Positions 1 to 5,611 of a DNA stretch of 7,340 nucleotides are shown here, piece after piece. The notes beneath the pieces were generated by a model. That model had not been told where the DNA came from, made no database searches, and saw only the letters and a list, made by a program, of their open reading frames with translations. Each line of letters opens with the position of its first letter. Position 1 is the first letter of the stretch. Position numbers and translations under genes: made by a program. The DNA comes from CAYLPT01 sp964385645 (GTDB taxonomy: Bacteria; Armatimonadota; Hebobacteria; Hebobacterales; Hebobacteraceae), in the NCBI GenBank assembly GCA_964385645.1, contig CAYLPT010000207.1:1-7340 (forward strand). Reading direction: 5' to 3'.

Positions 1-1
1 G

Positions 2-208
2 GCGCGCCCCGGGCGCGGGGGCCCGGGGCCGGGGCCGCCGCGACGCGGGCCCGGTCTGGGGATGGGTCGGCCCGCGGGCGAGCGGATGACGCTGGTGGAC
101 CACGTGAGCGAGAAAGCCCTGCGTTACCTGGGTGAGGATCGGGTGGTGCTGGTGGTGGGAGACCTGCCGGCGGAGGAGCTGGCGCGGGTCGCCGAGAGCA
201 TTGAGTGA
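2..208 (+). CDS. C-terminal fragment of a probable LolA/RseB/DUF4367-like exported protein (5' end outside window)
   Basis: The frame is open from the left edge to TGA 206-208, giving 68 residues with no upstream stop, so the start is missing. The first ~20 residues are Gly/Pro/Arg-rich, from a stretch that is almost pure G+C. From about position 86 the protein looks ordinary and ends in VVGDLPAEELARVAESIE. A short beta strand followed by 'GDLPxEEL..vAeSi' is the usual ending of MucB/RseB, LolA-like and DUF4367 proteins. These are extracytoplasmic beta-sheet proteins that often sit beside ECF sigma/anti-sigma genes. What is seen is only this tail; the family is inferred from a short motif, and function cannot be set. 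ATG codons at 62 and 86 are in frame, but neither has a good ribosome binding site, so a separate small gene is less likely. The next gene encodes an exported Spy-like protein, which fits an envelope-stress locus. Confidence 0.45.
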   Translation, partial: ARPGRGGPGPGPPRRGPGLGMGRPAGERMTLVDHVSEKALRYLGEDRVVLVVGDLPAEELARVAESIE

Positions 209-247
209 GCTGATCGGGGGTGTGTGCGCGCTTAGCGCGGTGGTTAT

Positions 248-276
248 GGAATGCGGGGGTGGCGTCTCTCGTCTGG
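248..276 (+). promoter_or_regulatory. Weak candidate ECF-sigma-type promoter before the Spy-like gene
   Basis: GGAAT at 248-252 could be a -35 element of the ECF type (GGAAC-like). TCTGG at 272-276 could be the -10, about 19 bases downstream of GGAAT. The spacing is slightly longer than in classical sigma-E promoters, and short motifs of this kind occur by chance. No sigma70-type pair is visible in the 106-base gap 209-314. The idea is supported mainly by context: an RseB/LolA-like tail upstream and a Spy/CpxP-like gene downstream. Confidence 0.2.
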
Positions 277-284
277 AAGGGTGA

Positions 285-310
285 CTCCGCAAAGCGGAGC
301 AGAGGAGGTG
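285..310 (+). promoter_or_regulatory. Small hairpin and strong Shine-Dalgarno before the Spy-like gene
   Basis: CTCCGC (285-290), loop AAA (291-293) and GCGGAG (294-299) form a 6-bp hairpin. It lies just upstream of AGGAGGTG (303-310), an almost perfect match to the 16S anti-Shine-Dalgarno sequence. Four bases separate AGGAGGTG from the ATG at 315. The ribosome binding site fixes the start. The hairpin lies next to it but does not cover it, so a regulatory role is only a possibility. Confidence 0.5.
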
Positions 311-314
311 CCAG

Positions 315-941
315 ATGAGGACCACATGGAGGTTGATGGTGGGCGTAGTGGTGGCCGCGCTGGCGGCCGGCGCGGTGGTGGCGGCCCCTCGGCTGGGCGA
401 CGCGCCCGCCGGGCGCGGGCCGGCGGCGGCGCTTACCGCCGAGCAAGAGGCCGCCGTGGAGGAGGCGAGGGAGCTCGCCAGGCAGCTTGAGGTGGCGCGG
501 CTCGAGCTGCGGCTGCTGGAGTTGAGGCAGGCCCCGGAGGCGGAGATCGCGGCTAAGGCCGAGGATGTGTTCCGCCTGCAGGGGCGCCTGTACGCCCTGC
601 GCGGCAGCCGGCTGGAGGGTGTGCGCGGACAGGCCCTGGGCCGCGGGCGCGGGGCGCGGCACGCAGGCATGGGCCGTGAGTTCGCCGGCCGCGCCAGAGG
701 CGCGGGCGCGCAGGGCTGGCGGCGGGGGGCCGGCCCGGGCGCGCCGGAGCCTGGCTTCGGCGCTCGGCTCCGCGGCGGACCGGGCCCTGGCTTCGGTCGC
801 GGACCCGGCGCGGGCCGGGAGCCGACCTGGGGGCAGGGCGAGGGCCGGCGGCAGCGGATGAGGGAGCGGATGCACCGGCTGCCGGACCTGCCGCTGGAGG
901 AGGCGCCCGAGGCGCCGGTGGAGTTGGAGCCGGAGCGCTGA
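315..941 (+). CDS. Exported Spy/CpxP-like protein with Gly/Arg-rich tail
   Basis: This is a 208-residue protein. Residues 1-24 are a signal peptide: an Arg-containing N-terminus, a hydrophobic stretch at about 8-22, and likely cleavage after VVA at about 23. Residues 40-105 are helical and charged. They begin with LTAEQ (40-44), similar to the LTxxQ signature of Spy/CpxP periplasmic proteins, and continue with a second helix (PEAEIAAKAEDVFRLQGRL, 74-92) resembling the family's second conserved segment. Residues 106-180 are low-complexity Gly/Arg/Ala/Pro with two GFGxR-type units near 148 and 159. The end is acidic (about 190-208). Family members act outside the cytoplasmic membrane as envelope-stress chaperones or metal-responsive proteins; the exact role here is inferred. 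The start is set by the strong AGGAGGTG. The basic disordered tail is unusual for the family and suggests binding to acidic polymers. The assignment rests on a weak motif plus topology. Confidence 0.55.
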   Translation: MRTTWRLMVGVVVAALAAGAVVAAPRLGDAPAGRGPAAALTAEQEAAVEEARELARQLEVARLELRLLELRQAPEAEIAAKAEDVFRLQGRLYALRGSRLEGVRGQALGRGRGARHAGMGREFAGRARGAGAQGWRRGAGPGAPEPGFGARLRGGPGPGFGRGPGAGREPTWGQGEGRRQRMRERMHRLPDLPLEEAPEAPVELEPER

Positions 942-967
942 GCGGCGCACACTGAGGCGACTACACT

Positions 968-996
968 GCGGGGCGCGCCCGCCGGGCGCGCCCCGC
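968..996 (+). terminator. GC-rich 13-bp hairpin, candidate terminator lacking a U tract
   Basis: Bases 968-980 and 984-996 are perfect reverse complements around a 3-base loop (GCC, 981-983). The hairpin starts 26 bases after the Spy-like gene's TGA (939-941). No T-run follows, so it is not a canonical intrinsic terminator. Hairpins without U tracts after genes are common in very GC-rich bacteria and are proposed to end or stabilise transcripts. It separates the left unit from the nusA promoter about 64 bases further on. As GC-rich sequence folds easily, function is likely but not certain. Confidence 0.5.
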
Positions 997-1059
997 GCGC
1001 GCGTAGGCGCGGGGCCTCGTGGGCCTCGCAGGCGTCGCCCTGGCGCGCAGCCGCGGCGC

Positions 1060-1088
1060 TTGCCAAGCGGTCGCGGCTATGCTATACT
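1060..1088 (+). promoter_or_regulatory. Sigma70-type promoter of the nusA operon with extended -10
   Basis: TTGCCA at 1060-1065 matches the -35 consensus at 5 of 6 bases. After a spacer of exactly 17 bases, TATACT at 1083-1088 matches the -10 consensus at 5 of 6. TGC (1080-1082) directly before it supplies the extended -10 TGn motif. This AT-rich patch stands out from its GC-rich surroundings. Transcription should start near 1095-1097, giving a leader of about 70 bases before nusA at 1169. It is the only strong promoter seen in the window and the likely driver of all seven downstream genes. Confidence 0.8.
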
Positions 1089-1118
1089 CAAGTGCGAGCT
1101 TCGGTTTCTCTCGCGCAG

Positions 1119-1147
1119 CGAAGAGTGGGAGATGTTCCCACTCTTCG
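1119..1147 (+). promoter_or_regulatory. Leader hairpin in the nusA 5' UTR
   Basis: CGAAGAGTGGGA (1119-1130) and TCCCACTCTTCG (1136-1147) are exact reverse complements around a 5-base loop (GATGT). They form a 12-bp stem within the predicted leader. No U tract follows, so it is not a simple terminator. It ends five bases before AGGA (1153-1156), the likely nusA ribosome binding site, which in turn is 12 bases before the ATG. A second CTTCG copy at 1099-1103 could pair with CGAAG at 1119-1123, giving a weaker alternative fold. Roles in mRNA stability, translation control or pausing are all possible; no known riboswitch class is recognised. Confidence 0.55.
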
Positions 1148-1168
1148 GCCTTAGGAAGCGGAACCGAC

Positions 1169-2395
1169 ATGCAGGTGGATTTCGTACAAGCGCTGCGAGA
1201 CATAGGCCGGGAGAAGGATATCCCGCTCGAGACCTTGAGCGAGATCATCGAGGCCGCGCTCGTCTCCGCCTACCGGAAGCACTACGGCGCGCCCTGCGAG
1301 ATCCACGTGGACATTGACTGGGATGGCGGCACCGCCACGGTCTTCGTGCGCAAGCGGGTGGTGGAGCACGTGGAGAACCCGCACGCCGAGATGTCGCTGG
1401 CCGAGGCGCGTCGGCTGGATCCCACGGTGCAGGAGGGCGAAAGCCTCGACCTGGAGGTGTCGCCGGCCGAGTTCGGGCGCATCGCGGCCCAGACCGCCAA
1501 GCAGGTGGTGGCGCAGCGGATCCGGGAGGCGGAGCGGGAGATCATCTACGAGGAGTTCAGCAACCGCGACGGCGATGTGGTCACGGGCGTGGTGCAGCGG
1601 CGGGAGGGCCGCACCGTGTTCGTGGACCTGGGCAAGCTGGAGGCGGTGCTGCCGGCCTCGGAGCAGAGCCCCCTGGACACCTACCGCTTCGGCGAGCGCA
1701 TGAAGGTCTACATCCTGGAGGTGAAGCGCACCACCAAGGCGCCGCGGGTGTTGGTCTCGCGGAGCCACCCGGGGCTGCTGCGCAGGCTCTTCGAGCTCGA
1801 GGTCCCCGAGGTCCAGGAGGGGGTGGTGGAGATCAGGGCCCAGGCGCGCGAGGCCGGGGCCCGCTCCAAGGTGGCAGTCGCCTCCCGGCATGAGAACGTG
1901 GACCCGGTCGGGGCCTGTGTGGGGCACCGGGGCAGCCGCGTGCAGGCCGTGGTGGACGAGCTGCGGGGCGAGAAGGTGGACATCGTGCGCTGGGGCGACG
2001 ACCCCGCCAAGTACGTCGCCAGCGCGCTGAGCCCGGCGAAGGTGAGCCGGGTGCTGATTGACGAGAGCACCCGCTCCGCCACCGTCATCGCTCCCGACAG
2101 CCAGCTCTCGCTCGCCATCGGACGGGAGGGGCAGAATGTGCGCCTCGCGGCGCGGCTGACTGGCTGGCGCATTGACATCCGCAGCGAATCCCAGATGGCC
2201 GAGCTCGAGGCCGCTGCCGCCCGCCCGGCCGAGCCTGCAGAGCCGGCTGAGGCCCCGGAGGCGGCTGCGCCCGAGCCCGCCGAAGCGCCGGGGCCGTCAG
2301 AGGTCCCCGAGGCGATCGAGGCGCCCCAGCCCGCCGAGGCGGTGGAGCCGGCGGCGCAGCGCACCCGCGAGCCCGCGGGCGAGGAGGAGGCATGA
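1169..2395 (+). CDS. nusA: Transcription termination/antitermination factor NusA
   Basis: NusA binds RNA polymerase and nascent RNA and controls pausing, termination and antitermination. The protein has 408 residues. The N-terminal polymerase-binding domain (1-~130) begins MQVDFVQALRDI. An S1 domain follows at about 135-200 (GDVVTGVV...VFVDLGKLEAVLP). The linker has the family signature SRSHPGLLRRLFELEVPEV (198-215) and REAGARSKVAV (227-237). KH1 carries GHRG (252-255) and KH2 carries GREGQNVRLAARLTGWRIDI (318-337). The E. coli acidic repeats are absent; instead residues 344-408 are a low-complexity Ala/Pro/Glu tail. The frame stays open upstream to 1019, but that extension would cover the promoter and leader hairpin and does not resemble NusA, so ATG 1169 is chosen. 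Its Shine-Dalgarno is modest (AGGA, 1153-1156). The stop overlaps the next gene's start as ATGA. rimP, the usual upstream neighbour, is not present. Confidence 0.97.
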   Translation: MQVDFVQALRDIGREKDIPLETLSEIIEAALVSAYRKHYGAPCEIHVDIDWDGGTATVFVRKRVVEHVENPHAEMSLAEARRLDPTVQEGESLDLEVSPAEFGRIAAQTAKQVVAQRIREAEREIIYEEFSNRDGDVVTGVVQRREGRTVFVDLGKLEAVLPASEQSPLDTYRFGERMKVYILEVKRTTKAPRVLVSRSHPGLLRRLFELEVPEVQEGVVEIRAQAREAGARSKVAVASRHENVDPVGACVGHRGSRVQAVVDELRGEKVDIVRWGDDPAKYVASALSPAKVSRVLIDESTRSATVIAPDSQLSLAIGREGQNVRLAARLTGWRIDIRSESQMAELEAAAARPAEPAEPAEAPEAAAPEPAEAPGPSEVPEAIEAPQPAEAVEPAAQRTREPAGEEEA

Positions 2396-2685
2396 GCCCC
2401 GGCAGGCATGTGCCTCAGCGGAGCTGTGTGGGGTGCCGGCAGACGCGCGGGAAGCGAGAGCTGGTGAGGGTGGTGCGCACCCCGCGGGGTGAGGTGCAGC
2501 TTGACGTGACGGGCAAGGTGGCCGGGCGGGGGGCCTACCTGTGCCCGAGTGAGCGGTGCCTGGAGGCGGCGCTGAAGCAGAAGCGCCTGGCGCGGGCGTT
2601 GGGGGTAGCGGTAGGCCCGGAGGCGGTGGAGGCCATCCGGGAGCAGGTGAGGGCGCGGGAAGCCGTGCCGTCGGCCGGGAGCTAG
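2392..2685 (+). CDS. ylxR: YlxR family RNA-binding protein (RnpM-like)
   Basis: This small basic protein of 97 residues is typical for the YlxR/DUF448 family. The N-terminal signature RSCVGCRQTRGKREL (10-24) carries the paired cysteines C12 and C15. The conserved central element GRGAYLC (45-51) follows, then C56 and the basic helix ALKQKRLARAL (60-70). The last ~20 residues are variable. Family members are RNA-binding proteins encoded next to nusA; the Bacillus subtilis member has been linked to RNase P modulation (RnpM). The start ATG (2392-2394) overlaps the nusA stop by four bases (ATGA) and is preceded by GAGGAGGAGG (2381-2390), so translation is probably coupled to nusA. The L7Ae-like ylxQ gene that often follows is missing: infB starts 12 bases after the stop. 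Confidence 0.93.
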   Translation: MSPGRHVPQRSCVGCRQTRGKRELVRVVRTPRGEVQLDVTGKVAGRGAYLCPSERCLEAALKQKRLARALGVAVGPEAVEAIREQVRAREAVPSAGS

Positions 2686-2697
2686 GCGAGCATCAGC

Positions 2698-4899
2698 ATG
2701 CGTGTACACGAGCTGGCCAGCGAGCTGGGAGTCAAGAGCAGAGATGTCCTGATGCTCCTCGAGGAGCTGGGCGTCGGGGGCAAGACGGCCAGCTCGAGCG
2801 TTCCGCCCGAGCACATCGCCACCATTCGCCAGCGCCTCGGGGGCAAGGCGGCGCCGGCCCCCGCCGCGACGCCGCCCAAGCCCAAGGTGGCGAAGGAGGC
2901 CAAGCCCGCGCCGGCGACGCCCAAGGCCGCGCCGCCCGCCGCGGTGGAGGCTCCGCCGCAGGTCGAGGAGGAAGAGGGGGAGGCGGGAGCGGCTATCCGG
3001 CTGAAGTGGCCGGTGACGGTGACCAGCTTCGCCACCGCCCTTGACACGGAGGCGGAGGCGGTGGTGAAGGCGGCGGAGGGGCTCGGGGAAAAGATCGGCG
3101 AGGGTGACGTGATGCCGCCGGAGCTGGCGACCCTGATCGGCGAGCAATGGGGCTACGTGGTCGAGGTGGAGCAGCCGCTGGTGGTGGAGCCGGAGATCGA
3201 GCCAGAGCCGGAGGAGGAAGAGGAGGAAGAAGAGAAGGCGGCGGAGAGGCTGGCCCGGGAGCTAGAGGCGAAGCGGTCGGCGGCGGGCGTCTCGGTGCAG
3301 GCGGCCGAGCCCGAGCCGCCGGCCGAGGAGGAGAAGCCCGGGCCGCGCATCAAGGTGGTGCCCCGGCGGACGGCACCGCCCGGGGCGCCGCCGCGGCCCC
3401 CTGTGGTGACAGTGCTCGGGCACGTGGACCACGGCAAGACGACGCTGCTGGACGCGATCCGGGGCACGAACGTGACGGCCGGGGAGGCGGGGGCGATCAC
3501 GCAGCACATCGGGGCCTACCAGGTGGAGGTGAACGGCCGGCCGATCACCTTCATTGATACCCCCGGCCACGAGGCGTTCACGGCGATGCGAGCCCGGGGC
3601 GCGCAGGTGACGGACATCGCGGTGCTGGTGGTGGCGGCCGACGACGGGGTGATGCCGCAGACCCTGGAGGCGGTGGACCACGCGCAGGCGGCCGGGGTGC
3701 CGATCATCGTGGCAATCAACAAGATAGACAGGCCGAACGCGGCGGTGGAGCCCATCAAGCAGCGGCTGGCGGAGCGCAACCTGGTGCCGGAGGAGTGGGG
3801 TGGGGAGACCATCTACGTCGAGGTGTCGGCGCTGGAGCGGCGCAACATAGACACGCTGCTGGAGATGATCCTGCTGGTGGCGGAGATGAACGAGCTGCGG
3901 GCGGAGCGGGACAAGCCCGCGGAGGGGGTGGTGTTGGAGGCGGAGCTGGACCGGCGGCGGGGCGTGGTGGCGACGCTGCTGGTGCAGGAGGGCACCCTGA
4001 AGCAGGGCGACAGCGTGGTGGCTGGCCCCGTAGCCGGCAAAGTGAGGGCGATGATGGACGACCGGGGTCGGCGGCTGTCCGAGGCCGGCCCCTCCCAGCC
4101 GGTGCAGGTGATCGGGTTGTCGGAGGTGCCGGAGGCGAGCGAGCTATTCCAGGTGGTGAAGAGCGATCGGGAGGCGCGGGCCCTCGCCCAGGAGCGCCGG
4201 GAGAGCGCGCGGGAGGCCGAGCTGAGGGCGACCGGCCCGCGGACGATGGCGCAGATCTCCCGGCTGCTGGCGGCGGGCGAGGCGAAGACTCTGAACCTGG
4301 TGCTGAAGGGGGACGCGCAGGGGACAGTGGAGGCGATCAGCGCCTCTCTGCTGCAGATAGCCGCGGAGGAGGTGAAGCTCAACCTCCTGCACGTGGGGGT
4401 GGGGGACATCACGGAGTCGGACGTGAGCCTGGCGGCGAGCGTGGAGCCGACGGTGATCATAGGCTTCCAGGTGGGAGCGGATACGCAGGCGCGGCGGCTG
4501 GCGGCGGACGAGCACGTGGAGATCCGCCGCTACGACGTGATCTACGACTTGCTCGAGGACATCCGGCTGACCATGACCGGCATGTTGGAGGCGCGCTACG
4601 AGGAGCGGGTGGCGGGGCGGGCGGAGGTGCGGGCGCTGTTCCGCTCCTCGCGCTACGGGACCATCGCTGGCTGCTACGTGACCGAGGGCCGGATGGTCCG
4701 GGGCTTGAGGGTGCGCGTCCGGCGGGGGGGAGACGTGGTGCACGAGGGCCAGCTCACCTCGCTGCGACACGTGCGCGACGATGTGAGGGAGATGGCGGAG
4801 GGCTTCGAGTGCGGCATCTCCCTGGAGGACTTCAACGAGTTCGAGGTTGGGGACGTGATCGAGTGCGTCGAGATGCGGGAGCTCGAGCGTGCGATCTGA
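2698..4899 (+). CDS. infB: Translation initiation factor IF-2
   Basis: IF2 is the GTPase that places initiator fMet-tRNA on the 30S subunit and promotes 50S joining. The protein has 733 residues. The first IF2_N domain is at 1-48. A Lys/Ala/Pro linker follows, then a second, divergent IF2_N-like segment at about 100-157. An acidic stretch with a run of eight Glu (172-179) precedes a charged helix (180-193). The G domain has G1 GHVDHGKT (241-248), switch I AGAITQHIGA (264-273), G3 DTPGHEAF (287-294), G4 NKID (341-344) and G5 SAL (377-379). Domains II to IV follow, with KGDAQGTVEAI (537-547), MTGMLE (626-631) and GFECGISLEDFNEF (702-715). All GTPase motifs are intact. Switch I has Ala where GGITQ is the common form. 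Start ATG 2698 has only a weak TAGGCGAG before it (2683-2690, overlapping the ylxR stop), which suggests coupling to ylxR. Confidence 0.98.
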   Translation: MRVHELASELGVKSRDVLMLLEELGVGGKTASSSVPPEHIATIRQRLGGKAAPAPAATPPKPKVAKEAKPAPATPKAAPPAAVEAPPQVEEEEGEAGAAIRLKWPVTVTSFATALDTEAEAVVKAAEGLGEKIGEGDVMPPELATLIGEQWGYVVEVEQPLVVEPEIEPEPEEEEEEEEKAAERLARELEAKRSAAGVSVQAAEPEPPAEEEKPGPRIKVVPRRTAPPGAPPRPPVVTVLGHVDHGKTTLLDAIRGTNVTAGEAGAITQHIGAYQVEVNGRPITFIDTPGHEAFTAMRARGAQVTDIAVLVVAADDGVMPQTLEAVDHAQAAGVPIIVAINKIDRPNAAVEPIKQRLAERNLVPEEWGGETIYVEVSALERRNIDTLLEMILLVAEMNELRAERDKPAEGVVLEAELDRRRGVVATLLVQEGTLKQGDSVVAGPVAGKVRAMMDDRGRRLSEAGPSQPVQVIGLSEVPEASELFQVVKSDREARALAQERRESAREAELRATGPRTMAQISRLLAAGEAKTLNLVLKGDAQGTVEAISASLLQIAAEEVKLNLLHVGVGDITESDVSLAASVEPTVIIGFQVGADTQARRLAADEHVEIRRYDVIYDLLEDIRLTMTGMLEARYEERVAGRAEVRALFRSSRYGTIAGCYVTEGRMVRGLRVRVRRGGDVVHEGQLTSLRHVRDDVREMAEGFECGISLEDFNEFEVGDVIECVEMRELERAI

Positions 4900-4908
4900 G
4901 GAGCCCAC

Positions 4909-5190
4909 ATGCACATCGCCGCGCTCTGCGTCGAGCTCGAGATCACCGACGGGCGCACGCTGAAGGACAAGCGGCAGGTGATCCGCAGCCTCCTGGACCG
5001 AGTGCGGGGGCGCTTCAACGTCAGCGCCGCCGAGCTGGGCCGCAACGACTCGGTCCGCTACGCCACCCTGGCGGTGGCCGCGGTGGCGAACGAGCGCACC
5101 TTCCTCGACCGCGTGATGGCCCACGTCGCCGACCTCATCGAGACCGAGCCGCGGGTGGTCGTGCTCTCCCGCGAGCTCGAGTTCCTGTGA
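4909..5190 (+). CDS. ylxP: YlxP family (DUF503) protein
   Basis: This 93-residue protein matches the full length of the DUF503/YlxP family. The N-terminal strand ends in the conserved basic motif SLKDKR-like TLKDKRQVIRSL (17-28). The RFNVSAAELG segment (35-44), the strand YATLAVAAVANERTF (52-66) and a C-terminal helix also fit. The family has a ferredoxin-like fold. A ribosome-associated or RNA-binding role is commonly suggested because the gene almost always sits between infB and rbfA, but the biochemical function is not settled. ATG 4909 lies nine bases after the infB stop. The Shine-Dalgarno TGAGGAG (4897-4903) overlaps that stop, favouring coupled translation. Codon endings change here: Ala is GCC in 7 of 11 codons by hand count, whereas late infB prefers GCG strongly. 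Confidence 0.92.
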   Translation: MHIAALCVELEITDGRTLKDKRQVIRSLLDRVRGRFNVSAAELGRNDSVRYATLAVAAVANERTFLDRVMAHVADLIETEPRVVVLSRELEFL

Positions 5191-5209
5191 TGCCAGCCGG
5201 GGGAGCGCA

Positions 5210-5611
5210 ATGCCATCCCAGCGCATCGAGCGCGTCCAGAACCTCCTGCGGGAGGAGATCAGCACCCTCGTGCTCCGCCGGGTCAAGGACCCTCGCGTGG
5301 GCCGGGTCACCATCACCATGGTGCAGGTGGCGCCCGACCTCCGGCAGGCGCGCGTGTTCGTGAGCGCGCACGGCGCCCCGGAGGAGCGCACCGAGGCCCT
5401 CCGGGGCCTCGACAGCGCCGCCGGCTACATCCGCCAGGAGCTCATGAAGGTGCTTCACCTCCGGCCCATGCCCAGCCTCGAGTTCCACCTCGACGAGTCA
5501 CTCGAGCGCGGCTCCCACACCCTCGATATCCTGGACCAGATCGCCGATGAGCACGACCACCCTCAGGCGCGCCCGGAGCCGGGCGATCGCGCTGATCCGC
5601 AACAGCGCTAG
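5210..5611 (+). CDS. rbfA: 30S ribosome-binding factor RbfA
   Basis: RbfA is a single KH-type domain protein that binds the immature 30S subunit and helps process and fold 16S rRNA. The protein has 133 residues. Conserved features are RIERVQNLLREEIS (5-18), the KDPRVG motif (26-31), the strand VTITMVQVAPDL (33-44), ARVFVSA (47-53), the AAGYIRQEL helix (70-78) with its conserved kink, and LRPMPSLEFHLDES (83-96). The KH-like core ends at about residue 111 (LDILDQI). The remaining ~22 residues are hydrophilic (His, Pro, Asp, Gln) and come from the stretch that overlaps nrnA in another frame, so they may have little function. The start at ATG 5210 is supported by GGGGGAG (5199-5205) four bases upstream. 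ylxP ends 19 bases before it. Confidence 0.95.
   Translation: MPSQRIERVQNLLREEISTLVLRRVKDPRVGRVTITMVQVAPDLRQARVFVSAHGAPEERTEALRGLDSAAGYIRQELMKVLHLRPMPSLEFHLDESLERGSHTLDILDQIADEHDHPQARPEPGDRADPQQR

Noticed and set aside
1..36. G/C-only stretch at the left edge with many small palindromes
   Set aside because: It is low-complexity sequence within an open frame at a window edge. No defined repeat unit or long inverted repeat could be established.
227..239. 5-bp hairpin CGCGC-TTA-GCGCG after the first partial gene
   Set aside because: It is too short and too easily found by chance at this GC content to call a terminator.
1012..1029. Tandem GGGCCTCG(T/C) 9-base duplication upstream of the nusA promoter
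   Set aside because: Two short GC-rich copies only, so no sign of an operator or iteron array.
1019..1168. N-terminal extension of nusA by 50 codons in an open frame
   Set aside because: It would place the strong promoter and leader hairpin inside the gene and does not resemble NusA. The conserved N-terminus begins at ATG 1169.
2216..2392. Ala/Pro/Glu codon repeats at the end of nusA as a possible DNA repeat
   Set aside because: The pattern is explained by a low-complexity protein tail; copies are imperfect and in frame.
1708..3147. 479-codon open frame on the minus strand opposite nusA and infB
   Set aside because: It lies fully opposite conserved genes. Very GC-rich DNA lacks stops in many frames, and its protein is low-complexity with no recognisable domain.
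3795..5363. 522-codon + strand open frame overlapping infB and ylxP
   Set aside because: It is a Gly/Ala/Arg-rich out-of-frame reading of infB with no motif.
4144..5391. 415-codon minus-strand open frame opposite infB, ylxP and rbfA
   Set aside because: It is a compositional shadow of three well-identified genes, rich in His/Arg/Leu with no domain.
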